This document shows, piece by piece, positions 1 to 9,375 of a stretch of DNA of 63,565 nt. The position numbers and the translations under genes are program-made. The stretch is from an uncultured Myxococcales bacterium. GTDB lineage: Bacteria; Myxococcota_A; UBA9042. Location: contig CAITYF010000064.1 in the NCBI GenBank assembly GCA_903896545.1, positions 1-63,565 on the forward strand. Reading direction: 5' to 3'. Every line of letters starts with the position of its first letter. Position 1 is the stretch's first letter. The notes under the pieces are model-generated. The model was given only the letters and a program-made list of their open reading frames with translations, was not told the origin of the DNA and did not search any database.

Positions 1-861
1 CCGCCATGCCGCATTCACGACGACGCGGCCGACCTCAGCGTCTACCGCCGGGTCGAACTTGCGGGCGAACAGGGCGCGTTGGTCAGCCAGAATCCGCGGC
101 AGATCGACACTGCGCAGCGTCCGGGGAAATTCCGGGCCATCCTCCCAGTTGATATGTCGCAGCGTTTCTGCCACGCAGGTGCTCGCAAACGGCGAACGCA
201 TCACCAACGTCTGCACGACCATCTCGTCGGCGCAACGCGTGTGCTGGAACATCCGCCAAAACTGCGGATTTGCTTGCGTCCACGCGATGAGCCAAGCCAC
301 GCACGGCGCGTTGAGGTTGAACCAGTTCGCGCCGCCAAAGAACGGTCCACCATCCAACCGTCGCCGGAACCCGAACGTCCGTTGCGCGGCGTGCAGCGGC
401 CGGTTGAGCGGTTCGAGCGGCGGGTCCAACCACAGCAGTTCCACGCGATCCATACCACCTTCACCATTCCAGCGCGTCGGCGCGGGCAGGGCGAAGCACT
501 CCATGAACTGTGCGTCCGGATGTTGTAGGAAGAACGCGCGCATCGCGTCGGGAGGCATGAGCGGCAAATCTTGCCCGCTCACGAGCAGATAGCGATCGTA
601 CGGCCCGCGCGCGTGTGCCGTCTCCAGCAGTCGCCAAGTCGCACGGATTTGTGCGAAGGAGCCCCAACTCACGGATTCCGGCTTGTCCAGCACCGTGACG
701 CCCGGTAGCGCCGACCAGCGCGCAAGGTGGCCACTGTCAATCGCGGTTGACTTGGCATCGACGTGCAGAAAGATGCCGACATCCGGTCCTTGCAGCAGAC
801 GAATCAGCGTGTCGAGTTGGGCGGGTAGCTTGTGCGCGAGGATGAGAAACGCCAGTTTCAC
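1..861 (-). CDS. GT14-family (Branch, core-2/I-branching type) glycosyltransferase, 3' end outside window
   Basis: Predicted retaining/inverting sugar transferase of the core-2/I-branching N-acetylglucosaminyltransferase family, probably adding a sugar to a surface polysaccharide. I translated the minus strand from GTG at 861; the frame stays open to base 1, so at least 287 residues are present and the C-terminus lies outside. Family hallmarks are HVDAK (residues about 32-36), SWGSF (about 65-69) and SGQDLPL (about 95-101). The GTG start overlaps the stop of the upstream GT2 gene (GTGA), so the two are translationally coupled. It belongs to the polysaccharide cluster at 1-6823. The acceptor and donor cannot be told from sequence. 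The family assignment is quite sure, the biological role is inferred from neighbours. Confidence 0.8.
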   Translation of the reverse strand, partial: MKLAFLILAHKLPAQLDTLIRLLQGPDVGIFLHVDAKSTAIDSGHLARWSALPGVTVLDKPESVSWGSFAQIRATWRLLETAHARGPYDRYLLVSGQDLPLMPPDAMRAFFLQHPDAQFMECFALPAPTRWNGEGGMDRVELLWLDPPLEPLNRPLHAAQRTFGFRRRLDGGPFFGGANWFNLNAPCVAWLIAWTQANPQFWRMFQHTRCADEMVVQTLVMRSPFASTCVAETLRHINWEDGPEFPRTLRSVDLPRILADQRALFARKFDPAVDAEVGRVVVNAAWR

Positions 862-1715
862 GACAACCGTCCCCGCGTGGCGACAAACGCCTCACGCCAA
901 TGTCGCCACGCGCTCGCGAACTGCCCAGCGCGCAGTCGCGCCCGTACGGTCTTCCAAACACCCGCCCAGACGAACGCCCGCGCGCCGCCGTAGCGCTGGA
1001 ACACGGCCTGATGCCGTTCGACCATCGCCATGCGGGTCTGCCATTCGTTGTCGCGCATCGAGCCAAGGCTCAGCGAGGCGATGCGTCGTCGATACCGGTA
1101 GGTCAGAGCGTCGACGTGGACGGCGGTGAACGGGCCGTTGCCTGTGACGCTGAGCCAGAAGTCCCAGTCTTCATTGCCGAGCCGGAAAACGGGTAGTTCG
1201 CTCCAGCCACCGCAGCGCCGCCAGATTTCGCGGCGCAGGAGCGTCCCGGCACCGGGCAGCCACTGGCTGTAGACAATCGTGCCGGGCTTACGCACCACGT
1301 AGTGCAACCTACCGCTCTGCACGCCAAACAATTCCAGGTCGCCAAAGACGCAGTCGACTTCGGGGCCTTGCGCGCCCTGCCACAACGCGGCCAACGCACC
1401 ATCGGGCAGAAGGTCGTCACCGTCGAGCGGCAGAATCCAGGGTGTGCTGAGGTGCTTGACGCCTGTGTTGCGCGCGGCGGCCAGCCCGCGGTTGTCGTCA
1501 TGCCGGATGATTTCGATGCGCGGATCGGCTAGCGCCGCCACGACTTCGGCTGCCGTCTCGTCCGGCCAGCCGTCATCGACGACGACCGCGCACCAAGCGG
1601 GCCCCGATTGCGCTTGGATGCTGCGTAGACAAGCTGCCAGTAATTCGGGATGTCCATAAACCGGAATAACAATGCCAACTTGTGGAGTCTCCTGAATCAC
1701 GCACACCTCACGCAC
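858..1715 (-). CDS. GT2-family glycosyltransferase
   Basis: Cytosolic GT-A fold glycosyltransferase of 285 residues, about the usual length for a single GT2 domain. It opens with the family pattern GIVIPVY (14-20), then VVDDG (45-49) for nucleotide binding and LDGDD (97-101), the metal/donor DXD-type site; a later NEDWDFW fits the acceptor/catalytic loop. Start is uncertain: GTG at 1715 gives the longest form, and GTG at 1706 or 1700 would also work. It is followed without a gap by the GT14 gene. The divergent spacer to the flippase (1716-1834) should hold promoters for both. Donor sugar unknown. Confidence 0.85.
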   Translation of the reverse strand: MREVCVIQETPQVGIVIPVYGHPELLAACLRSIQAQSGPAWCAVVVDDGWPDETAAEVVAALADPRIEIIRHDDNRGLAAARNTGVKHLSTPWILPLDGDDLLPDGALAALWQGAQGPEVDCVFGDLELFGVQSGRLHYVVRKPGTIVYSQWLPGAGTLLRREIWRRCGGWSELPVFRLGNEDWDFWLSVTGNGPFTAVHVDALTYRYRRRIASLSLGSMRDNEWQTRMAMVERHQAVFQRYGGARAFVWAGVWKTVRARLRAGQFASAWRHWREAFVATRGRLS

Positions 1716-1741
1716 GGCATGCTAGGGTCGCCACCCGAAAA

Positions 1742-1768
1742 GGTCAAACTGCGGCGGAATGGGTCAAA
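1742..1768. promoter_or_regulatory. Direct repeat GGTCAAA upstream of flippase gene
   Basis: GGTCAAA occurs at 1742-1748 and again at 1762-1768, 20 bases apart, in the 119-base divergent spacer between the GT2 gene and the flippase gene. Two identical heptamers about two helical turns apart could be a regulator site. This is only a pattern seen by eye; no known regulator is implied. Confidence 0.25.
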
Positions 1769-1834
1769 GTTGGACGTGCGTAGACCCTCCCGGTACACTC
1801 GCGGCGCGCCGTTGCAAGCGGCCAAGGCACTCGC

Positions 1835-3343
1835 ATGGCCGACTCTCTGGTTCCCACCCGCGCCCAGTATCTGCGGCAGCTCGCTTCCTTTTACGCGACA
1901 GATATTGTGCAGGTGGGCGTGTTTCTGGTGCTCACGCCGATGCTGCTTCGGCACCTTGGCAACGCCCGCTTTGGCGTCTTGGCGATTGCCGACTCCGTGC
2001 TAGGCTACATTGGTCTGCTGAATCTCGGCTTGAGCCCGGCCCTGACGCGGTTTCTGGCGGGCTCGGAGGCGACCGGCAATCGCGCGCGGACCGTGTCCCT
2101 GCTCACGACTGCCGCGACGGTCTTCGCGGTGCTCGGCATCATCGGCGGCATCGCGTCGACCCTTGTGGCAGGCCACATCGGCACGCTCTTTCACATCGAG
2201 GCGACCGTGGTCGAGGACTGCGCGCGGTTCATCTCGATCAAGGGCCTCGAATTTGTCATCGCGATGCCGTTGGGCATCTACGCCGCTGGCAACTACAGCA
2301 TCGGCTCGATGGTGCGCATGAACGGCGTCCGCGCCGTGGGCGGCGGTCTGGAGACGGCGCTGGCATTTCTCGTCGTTTGGACTGGCTCCGGTCTGGCTAT
2401 GCTGGCGGTCAACAGCCTCATCATCACGCTGGCAACGGGCCTTTTGCAGCGCTGGTCGCTTCGACGGGCGGTGCCTGGACTGCGGCTGCGGCTCGGCGCG
2501 TTTGATCCCACCTTGATTCGTGAGCTGTTCAGCTACGGATTGCTGTTTGCGTTGGACAACCTGATCGTGCTGCTGGTGTTCAAGACCGACGACATCGTCA
2601 TTGGCGCCGTGAGCAGCGCCGCGACGCTCGCCGCTTACGCCGTCGCCGGGCAAGTCAGTCGCGCCTTGACCAACACGGTGGGGCGCATTCCAGGCACGCT
2701 GTTTCCGGCCTTCTCCGCGCTTGCCGCCAAGAACGACAAGGAATCACTGCGGCTTGTGTTCTGTCGCACGATCGACGCGTGCTTTGCCGCGAGCACGGCT
2801 ATCGCAGTAACTCTGGCCGCATTTGGTGGTATTTTGATTCGTTCTTGGCTCGGCATCACACCAGAAGCATTGCCAGAAGTCGTGATCTACTGTTTCGCCG
2901 CGTTTGCGATTTGCCACGCGCCGGTGTCCGCAGGCTCCAAGTACCTCGCGGCGGCGGGCTTGATGAAGCGAGTCGCTGCAATGACCATCGTCGAAGGCTT
3001 TGCCAACCTCGGCCTGACGCTCATTCTGGTCCGGGTCGTCGGCTTGCCGGGCGTCATTTTGGCGACCGTCATCGTGCAGGCAACCACGACGAGTTGGTAC
3101 AACTCCACTCAGGCCGCGCGGGACATGGGCATGCCGATCGCCGCTTTTTGGTACCGGCGCTTTGCCAACGCGTTGCCGCCGCTGCTGGTGACGGCGACTG
3201 TAGCCGTGGCGTGGCGTCTGCTTGAGCCGCATCCGACGCCGGTCCGCGCGGGTGTGGCAGTGGCAGCCTGTGGCGTGCTGCACGGCTTGGTCTCGTGGCG
3301 CGTGTTGCGCGGTGCTTACCGGGAACCGCAGCCGGCGCTATAG
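1835..3343 (+). CDS. Polysaccharide flippase, MATE/MOP superfamily (Wzx-like)
   Basis: Integral membrane protein of 502 residues with roughly twelve to fourteen hydrophobic segments, the size and hydrophobic pattern of the oligosaccharide flippase (PST/Wzx) family in the MOP exporter superfamily. It would move a lipid-linked sugar unit across the inner membrane for polymerisation or ligation. The N-terminus has an LRQLASFYATD-type amphipathic stretch before the first membrane segment, and SGLAMLAVNSL-type segments are typical. Its 3' end overlaps the convergent GT2 gene by six bases. It is the only rightward gene in this locus, so it probably has its own promoter in 1716-1834. Family confident; substrate unknown. 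Confidence 0.85.
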   Translation: MADSLVPTRAQYLRQLASFYATDIVQVGVFLVLTPMLLRHLGNARFGVLAIADSVLGYIGLLNLGLSPALTRFLAGSEATGNRARTVSLLTTAATVFAVLGIIGGIASTLVAGHIGTLFHIEATVVEDCARFISIKGLEFVIAMPLGIYAAGNYSIGSMVRMNGVRAVGGGLETALAFLVVWTGSGLAMLAVNSLIITLATGLLQRWSLRRAVPGLRLRLGAFDPTLIRELFSYGLLFALDNLIVLLVFKTDDIVIGAVSSAATLAAYAVAGQVSRALTNTVGRIPGTLFPAFSALAAKNDKESLRLVFCRTIDACFAASTAIAVTLAAFGGILIRSWLGITPEALPEVVIYCFAAFAICHAPVSAGSKYLAAAGLMKRVAAMTIVEGFANLGLTLILVRVVGLPGVILATVIVQATTTSWYNSTQAARDMGMPIAAFWYRRFANALPPLLVTATVAVAWRLLEPHPTPVRAGVAVAACGVLHGLVSWRVLRGAYREPQPAL

Positions 3344-4294
3344 CAGCCGGTCCAGCCAGACTCGCAGCGCCAACCACCGATGTCGACCAAATCGTTCGTC
3401 GCGCTCACGGCGTAGGTCTGCGCGAATCTCGGCGCTCGTTTCCAGGCGCGCAATGTCCCGGGTGACAGCGTCAAAGACGATTTCTGCCGTCTTTTGCACA
3501 AAAACCGCAAGGACTGGGTGGTACGCGGCGCGCTCTTCTTGCAGGACGCCCAGCACCAGAGCGTAGTTGGCCATCCGCGTGCGAACCCGCGCGGCGTCAA
3601 AACTCGCCATTGCCGATCCTGGACGCTCCACGTAGTGATAAAGCGGCTCGGCGATGTACGTGAGACGCTGGCTCTCCGCAAAAACTGCCGCGCACAGCAA
3701 CTTGTCTTCCATCAGGTCAATCCGCGGCCACGGCTGCTCGCGCTGACGCTCCAGGACCGGCAGCAAGCGCTCGCGGCGGAATAGCTTGTTCCACAGCGCC
3801 ACAGCGGAACGCCGGTCCACCAGGAATTCTAACAGCGCCGCCGGTGTCTCGACGATGCACGGGCCTGGCAGGCGCAGGAGGCGTTGCGGCTGCTGGGCGA
3901 GTCGGTCGTGCCAAGCGTCACACACGGCAACATCGGCCTGATGGGCTTGGGCCACCTCGCTCAGGCGGGCAAACATCTGCGGTTCGACCCAGTCGTCGCC
4001 ATCCACAAATCCAACCCATGCACCGCGCGCCTGGCCGATTCCGACAAAGCGAGCGTGCTGGACACCTCGATTCTCCTTGAGTCGCGTCAGTTGGACCCGC
4101 GGGTCGCCCGCTGTAGCGGCGGCAACGACGTCCGCCGTGCCATCCGTGGAGGCATCGTCAATGACCAGAATCTCCAGCGAACTCAGCGTTTGTTGCTGCA
4201 ACGTCTCGATAGTGCGCGCAATTTCCACCGCGACGTTAAACGTCGGCAGAATGATCGATACCAGCGGCAATCGCGCGTCAATGGACATGGCCAC
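3338..4294 (-). CDS. GT2-family glycosyltransferase
   Basis: A 318-residue GT2 enzyme. Visible motifs are SIILPTFN (13-20), IDDASTDGT (45-53) and FVDGDDW (96-102), the nucleotide-binding and DXD-type sites in the right order and spacing. The C-terminal third is helical and probably contacts the acceptor. The start may be GTG at 4294 or ATG at 4288; the asparagine-synthase-like gene stops only three bases upstream, so the genes are co-transcribed and probably coupled. The tail overlaps the flippase gene by six bases on the opposite strand. Role inferred as one transfer step in surface polysaccharide assembly. Confidence 0.85.
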   Translation of the reverse strand: MAMSIDARLPLVSIILPTFNVAVEIARTIETLQQQTLSSLEILVIDDASTDGTADVVAAATAGDPRVQLTRLKENRGVQHARFVGIGQARGAWVGFVDGDDWVEPQMFARLSEVAQAHQADVAVCDAWHDRLAQQPQRLLRLPGPCIVETPAALLEFLVDRRSAVALWNKLFRRERLLPVLERQREQPWPRIDLMEDKLLCAAVFAESQRLTYIAEPLYHYVERPGSAMASFDAARVRTRMANYALVLGVLQEERAAYHPVLAVFVQKTAEIVFDAVTRDIARLETSAEIRADLRRERDERFGRHRWLALRVWLDRLL

Positions 4295-4297
4295 CGG

Positions 4298-5797
4298 TCA
4301 ATACGCCAGCCAGCGGCGCCACGCTTCGGAAATCACCCGTCCGGCGGAATCGATCGAGCCCTCCGGCGGATTCACCGGCTCCTCCATGATGCCCGGCCAC
4401 ATCCGCTCTGCCATCTGCGCGTAGACCGGATATCCGGGGCCCTGACGCAGCACGGCTGGCGTGCCCAGAAGCGTCATGATGATGTCGCGACCATTGAAAG
4501 GACTCAGCTCTTCCACGGCGATGTCCTGTTCTGCCGGGTATTGCGCGCCCCAGTTGCCCATCCGCTGCTCCCAGTAGAGCATGTCCAGCACATCGAGCCC
4601 GGTTCCCGCCATCTGTGGCCCCAGCCCTTCGAGCCACTGCTCCAGCGCGCGCCCCGCAAACTGGCTGCCTGCGAAGCCCATGACCCGCAGCATCCGTGTG
4701 ACCGTCGGTTCTCCCCACAGTTTGCCCATACGCTGTTGGTAAAAGCATCGGCAAATTTCGCTGACATTGCCGTTGACGTTCATCCGTGTCTCGCCCGGCA
4801 AGAGCTTCGTGTAGATTGCGTTGGTCTTCGGGAGCGTCCGTGAGAGCGTCACGTTCTCGCGCAACTGGGCTTCAAACCACGCGGGAGGTGCCAGAGAGTT
4901 TTCCACCGTCAGCGCAAAACCGAGCCGCTGCGATAGCGCTTGCGGCACACGCACGTCCGCATGGTCAGGCGGGCACACACCCATCCGATCGACGAAGTAG
5001 CGAATCCGATCCGTGCCTGCGAACGGCCGCGATGCCGCCAGAAGGATTCGACTGTCCCAGCCGCCAGTCACGGGGAGTTGCAAAGGGTAGCGTTTGGCCG
5101 CTGCCGCGAGCGTGGACTGCAGGATCACCGTGGCGCGCTCGACAGCGTCAGCCACCGGCACGGACCTCACTGGGCGATCCGGGAAGAAGCGCACCATGCG
5201 CGCGGTTCGCGTGTCCAGCCAGTGGTTGGCCGCCAGATGGCGACAGCCGCTGTAGATGGTTTCAGCGCCGAGCCAAGGGGATTCCAACTCGCGAAACCGA
5301 TCCTCGGAGTAGAACGAGACCTTGTCCGAAGTGCCGTCGAGCTCGCTCGGGTTGACCTGACGCACGATTTCTGGGGATGAGCCCAGCCACAGCACGCCCG
5401 GTTCCAGGGCGAAGTTGATCTGACGCAGACCGCAGGGATCGGTCAGGCCGATTTCCGCGTCAGGCCACTTGGCAAGGAGCGCCCAGCGGCCCACCCAGCG
5501 GTACGTCGCCGCGACCAACGCTTGTGGACCTGAAGCCGATTCCAAGGCGCGCGCCACGATTTCCGCTTGGCTTGCATCCGGCGTTTCGGGGTCAAAGACG
5601 GTACCGAGCACGACGATCTGCCGATCGCCTGTGCGATAGACGTTGCGCTCCAGATCCGGGTGCGCGCTCAGCAACCGTCCGTCCCACAGCGGCTCGATGT
5701 GCCAATCGGGCGTCAGCGCAAAAGGCCGCGGGCCAATCACGTACTGGCGGCGAAAACGCAGCCATCCCGGGCGAAAATCCTCTGGTGCTGCCGGCAT
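4298..5797 (-). CDS. Asparagine-synthase-like ATP pyrophosphatase domain protein
   Basis: A 499-residue relative of asparagine synthetase. The C-terminal half has the adenylation PP-loop as TGGWDSR (244-250), where the usual form is SGGLDSS. The N-terminal third keeps the general Ntn-hydrolase layout but starts MPAAPEDF, so the catalytic Cys2 needed to release ammonia from glutamine is missing. In polysaccharide clusters such proteins are thought to amidate or otherwise modify sugar acids, but that role is inference here. ATG at 5797 has a good GGAGG site about seven bases upstream, inside the end of the preceding GT2 gene, three bases away. It is followed at once by the next GT2 gene. Confidence 0.75.
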   Translation of the reverse strand: MPAAPEDFRPGWLRFRRQYVIGPRPFALTPDWHIEPLWDGRLLSAHPDLERNVYRTGDRQIVVLGTVFDPETPDASQAEIVARALESASGPQALVAATYRWVGRWALLAKWPDAEIGLTDPCGLRQINFALEPGVLWLGSSPEIVRQVNPSELDGTSDKVSFYSEDRFRELESPWLGAETIYSGCRHLAANHWLDTRTARMVRFFPDRPVRSVPVADAVERATVILQSTLAAAAKRYPLQLPVTGGWDSRILLAASRPFAGTDRIRYFVDRMGVCPPDHADVRVPQALSQRLGFALTVENSLAPPAWFEAQLRENVTLSRTLPKTNAIYTKLLPGETRMNVNGNVSEICRCFYQQRMGKLWGEPTVTRMLRVMGFAGSQFAGRALEQWLEGLGPQMAGTGLDVLDMLYWEQRMGNWGAQYPAEQDIAVEELSPFNGRDIIMTLLGTPAVLRQGPGYPVYAQMAERMWPGIMEEPVNPPEGSIDSAGRVISEAWRRWLAY

Positions 5798-5800
5798 TCT

Positions 5801-6823
5801 CTACCTCCGCGGCGACGCAGTCGTGCGGTCGCCGGAGACCGCCGCCTTGGCCTGCCATTGCACGCACCATTTCGCCGCGTGTAGCGCTGCCCAGGCCACG
5901 CGTTCATCTGGCCGCATCTGCCGCTTTGGATACGACTTGTTCCAGTCTGCATGCAGGAATTGCTGAAACTCCTGTGCTGCGGATTCCTGCACGGCTAGTT
6001 GGTCGAGGATGTTCGAGTACGAACGCGCTTTGCGCAGGAAGTGTTGCCAGTTCTGGTAGAAGTCGTGGCGCATGATGACGTCTGGTGCGTAGATGACTCG
6101 GCATCCCGCTAGCGCCTTGAGCAACCGCCACGTCATCCAGGCGCCTTCTCCGCCGTAGAACCGCGTGCCGAAGCCGTTGGAGGCGTAGTAGGCGCCGCGA
6201 CGAATGGCCATGTTGCCTTCGACCGCGAGGGTGTCGTCGACCACGCCTTCGCCACGGTCGTAGTGGGACGCCAACGTTGTGAAGTAGCGATGCGCTTTGA
6301 AGCGGATGCGACCGCGCAATGCCACGACGCTTGGATCGTCAAAGTGGCGCTCGGCACGGACGAGCCAATCCGGGGCGATCAGACCGTCGTCATCCAGAAT
6401 CGCGACGAAAGCCCCGCGGGCGTAGGCCAGCGCCGCATTACGTGCGGGATTGAGGCCGATGTCGGGAGTCAGGGTCAGGATGGAATCAGCGCGCTTCCGA
6501 ATCTCTGGCAGCAGCGGTTCCAGTCCGCCGCAGTCCACGACGAGCCATTCGACGGGGCCGCCATCGGGGGACGTGCACGCGCGTCCGATGTCCAGCGCTT
6601 CCAGAAGGAATTCCTTGGAACGGTACGCAATAATGATGCACGTCCAGCGCGGGGCAAGATCGGGGTCGATCGCCTCGTACTTGACCACGTCGTGGGCGAG
6701 CGCTTTGCGCCACGCGTCGCCGTGCTCTGCCAGCCAGTCGGGGTGCTGAAGCGTGTCGCGCCAGTTGGCGAGCGCGTGCGGCGGCTGGGCGTCAGTGGGC
6801 AGGAACAACATCGTCGCGTCCAT
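5801..6823 (-). CDS. GT2-family glycosyltransferase
   Basis: A 340-residue GT2-type transferase when started at ATG 6823. An open frame continues upstream to 7111, but those residues are Arg-rich and low in recognisable structure, so I prefer 6823 (ATG 6811 is an alternative). Motifs are CIIIAYRS (62-69), VVDCGG (95-100, in place of the usual VDDGS) and ILDDDG (142-147), the DXD-type site; EGAWMTWRL further on fits the catalytic ED loop. It heads the leftward run GT2, asparagine-synthase-like, GT2. Donor and acceptor unknown. Confidence 0.75.
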   Translation of the reverse strand: MDATMLFLPTDAQPPHALANWRDTLQHPDWLAEHGDAWRKALAHDVVKYEAIDPDLAPRWTCIIIAYRSKEFLLEALDIGRACTSPDGGPVEWLVVDCGGLEPLLPEIRKRADSILTLTPDIGLNPARNAALAYARGAFVAILDDDGLIAPDWLVRAERHFDDPSVVALRGRIRFKAHRYFTTLASHYDRGEGVVDDTLAVEGNMAIRRGAYYASNGFGTRFYGGEGAWMTWRLLKALAGCRVIYAPDVIMRHDFYQNWQHFLRKARSYSNILDQLAVQESAAQEFQQFLHADWNKSYPKRQMRPDERVAWAALHAAKWCVQWQAKAAVSGDRTTASPRR

Positions 6824-7308
6824 CGGGCCGTCAGCCACATGCGCCGTTCGGCTGAGCGGTAGGGACTGCCGACGCTCGAACAGTATGACCACAGCAGCGC
6901 GTCGGCGCAACCGGGGCGTCCAGCGACTCCGCCGACTGCGGCGTGCGTCTGCGTCTGCGTATTCACGGCTTCGAGCCACGGATGACATCGCCGGAGGGAA
7001 TTGCGACTTCGATCGGCTGGGGTGGCGCGGCGCTCGTGAAGGGCTTCCGGTGGCCGGATTCGTGCCCAGAACGATGCGCTCGCTCAGCAGAGGAGCTCCC
7101 TTCGGGCGCACCTCCGTTCATGGCGCTGCCAGGTCGCCTCGCACTTTGCGGAGGTCATACTCAAAAGCACCGCACGCCGCTTGACCTCGAAGTCGGATCC
7201 CGCAAAGCTGCCACGACGCGGCGGGATGGTGCTGCCGCGTCGACGTCGATTCGTCGCCAGGACTTCGAAGGTGGTCGCGGCCAATTGCACCGCGGATCTG
7301 GAGGGCAA
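6824..7308. other. Intergenic region, divergent promoters expected
   Basis: This 485-base stretch lies between the leftward GT2 gene and the rightward exported-protein gene. Open frames from both genes extend into it, but their translations look non-coding, so I leave it as a divergent promoter region. At about 7178-7193 the text CTTGACCTCGAAGT also occurs in the repeat copy near 40.55-40.57 kb; otherwise I see nothing. Confidence 0.4.
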
Positions 7309-9246
7309 ATGTGGGCGGCAAGGCCAGGCTGTCGACGTCCGAGCAAGCCTTCGGCGATGGTTCTGCTCGCGACGGTGCTTTGTCTGCTCTTTACGTTGTC
7401 GGCCCGCAACGGCAGCGCGATTCGCATTGCGGGCAGCTTCTTGTCGCCCCCCAACTTGGGTTCGCTGACGATTGCTCCGGTGTACCCGCACCCAACACGC
7501 CACCGCGCTTTGGCTGTCGCCTGGCCCGAAATCATGCTTCCACCCGTGTCGGTCGCGTCGATTTCTCCGTCGAGCCAGGCCGCCGCAGTGCAGTTTCTGC
7601 GGGCTCTCGGTGCGATCCGCAAAGCTGAAGCGGGCCAGGCCGCGGCGGCGCTGGCCCTTGAGGCTCTGGATGCCGAAGCGGAGGGGGCCAGGCTACTCGC
7701 CATCGACGGCGAGCCAATCGCGGACGGCGGGCTGCAAGCCAGTCGCACGGGCTGGCAGGACCTTGACCGTGCGTCGTCGACGCTGCTTGCCTCAGCGTGC
7801 GCTGCTGCGGAAATCCCAGCCCGGCGGGCTGTCCTGTTGCTGGCGGCCGACCTCGCAAACGAAGCAAGTCCAACAGGCGCGGCTGCTGCCGGGTATCGGC
7901 TTGTTCTGGCGCAGGCCCTTGGGCTTCAAGCTGAACTGGAGTGGCGTGCCGCCCGTCAGTCGCAGGCGCTGCAACAGGGCGACTACAATCGAGGGAAACG
8001 TCTCGATCCGCCCGAAGACCCCGCGTTCGACGGAACGGTCGCGCTTCGGGAATTGCATCGCTTTCTAGCTGACTTCCCTGGACATTCCGAGCGGCATGCG
8101 GCGTGGCTCATGCTGGCCAGACTCGCGGAGTCCGCCGATGCGGATCCCGATGCGAAGGTTGCGAACTGGGTTGGACTTTTGGGCGAGAAGGGCGCAGGCC
8201 TGTGGGCGCTCGAAGCTCAAGTTCGCATCGTTGCCGCCGCCATCGATTCGCAGCGGCCCGGCACTCGGGCGACGGCGAACACGGCGTTGAAGTCGGCCTT
8301 CGAGGCCTTGGACGACGATGATCCCCGCTATCAACACGTGGTGGAGCATGGGTTGCAACTTCTCCAGTTGCAGGACAAGCCTGACGCGGTATTGGAGTTG
8401 GCGCTTGCGACTGCTGACCACGGCTCGGTTGCCCGGCGGCGCTGGGCGACTCAGCGAGCGATTGACGCCCTCGTGCGTGGCGCGAGCTGGAAGCCGATGC
8501 TGCAGAGTCAATTCTCGCCCGCTGAGAGGGCGAGCGTGGCCCTGTCCGCGGGGCGCGAACTCCTCCGCAATTTTGAGGCGGAGCGCGCCGTCGAGGTGTG
8601 CAGCAGCGGGCTGCGCGCAGATCTTCCCGCTTGGTTGGCGGCCGAACTAACCATGTGCAGCGGAGACGCATGGATGCAGCGCGGAGCTTGGGCGGAGGCC
8701 GCCCACATTTATTCGACGGTTGCGCCCAGGTCCGACTCCGAACCGCGGGCTTCGGCGGTCGATCCGCTGGCGGGTATCCGTGACAAAGCCTTGCGGCAGG
8801 CGGCCATTTGTCTCGTGACGAGCGACGCGTGCTTCCGCCCCGGTGCAAGCTCACTTCCACCGGACTTGCCGCGCGACACGCTGATGTCCGCGGTATTGGC
8901 GACGGGAAAACGCTGCGTCAATGAGGCCGTGTCCAGGAGCGAGCCGTGGTCCGGCAGGTTGCTGCTCACTCTCTCGTTGGATCGTGGGGCGCGCGTGGAG
9001 GGCCCGATTGAATTCCAGGTGCTTCTGGCCCGTGGCGAAGTGAGGCGCGTCGGTGTTCCGCGGTTGCTGCAACCGCCCGCTTCAAAGACGAAGGCGCGCA
9101 ATGGCTTTGGGTTGGCAATCGGACCCGTGGAGCCCCGGTTTTTTTCCGAGCAATTCGCGGCGTGCATGGACCGGCGTCTTGTCGGACTGGGCGTGCCGTC
9201 AGCCGACTGTGCTCGCCAATTCCAGGTGGAGTTGCAGGTTGAATGA
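7309..9246 (+). CDS. Exported helical-repeat protein of unknown function
   Basis: I do not recognise the family. ATG 7309 follows a GGAGGG ribosome site four to five bases upstream and yields a basic N-region, a hydrophobic core (MVLLATVLCLLFTL) and a likely signal peptidase site, so I chose it over the upstream ATG at 6943. ATG 7357 is another possibility. The mature part (about 600 residues) is Ala/Leu-rich and almost wholly helical, with repeated Leu/Ala pairs like TPR or Sel1 solenoids, for example around ELHRFLADFPGHSERHAAWL. Likely periplasmic scaffold. It converges with the VIT-VWA lipoprotein gene, whose product also has TPRs. Confidence 0.65.
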   Translation: MWAARPGCRRPSKPSAMVLLATVLCLLFTLSARNGSAIRIAGSFLSPPNLGSLTIAPVYPHPTRHRALAVAWPEIMLPPVSVASISPSSQAAAVQFLRALGAIRKAEAGQAAAALALEALDAEAEGARLLAIDGEPIADGGLQASRTGWQDLDRASSTLLASACAAAEIPARRAVLLLAADLANEASPTGAAAAGYRLVLAQALGLQAELEWRAARQSQALQQGDYNRGKRLDPPEDPAFDGTVALRELHRFLADFPGHSERHAAWLMLARLAESADADPDAKVANWVGLLGEKGAGLWALEAQVRIVAAAIDSQRPGTRATANTALKSAFEALDDDDPRYQHVVEHGLQLLQLQDKPDAVLELALATADHGSVARRRWATQRAIDALVRGASWKPMLQSQFSPAERASVALSAGRELLRNFEAERAVEVCSSGLRADLPAWLAAELTMCSGDAWMQRGAWAEAAHIYSTVAPRSDSEPRASAVDPLAGIRDKALRQAAICLVTSDACFRPGASSLPPDLPRDTLMSAVLATGKRCVNEAVSRSEPWSGRLLLTLSLDRGARVEGPIEFQVLLARGEVRRVGVPRLLQPPASKTKARNGFGLAIGPVEPRFFSEQFAACMDRRLVGLGVPSADCARQFQVELQVE

Positions 9247-9375
9247 CGCGCGCGACTGCGGCTAGCAGCCAATGCAGGAACCGGGCGAACGCGGGCACGG
9301 CTCGACGCGGTCCTGTCGAGTTCAGTCGTCGTGCACCTCGGTGAACTTTGTGGCGTCGCTCCCAACACCGCGTCG

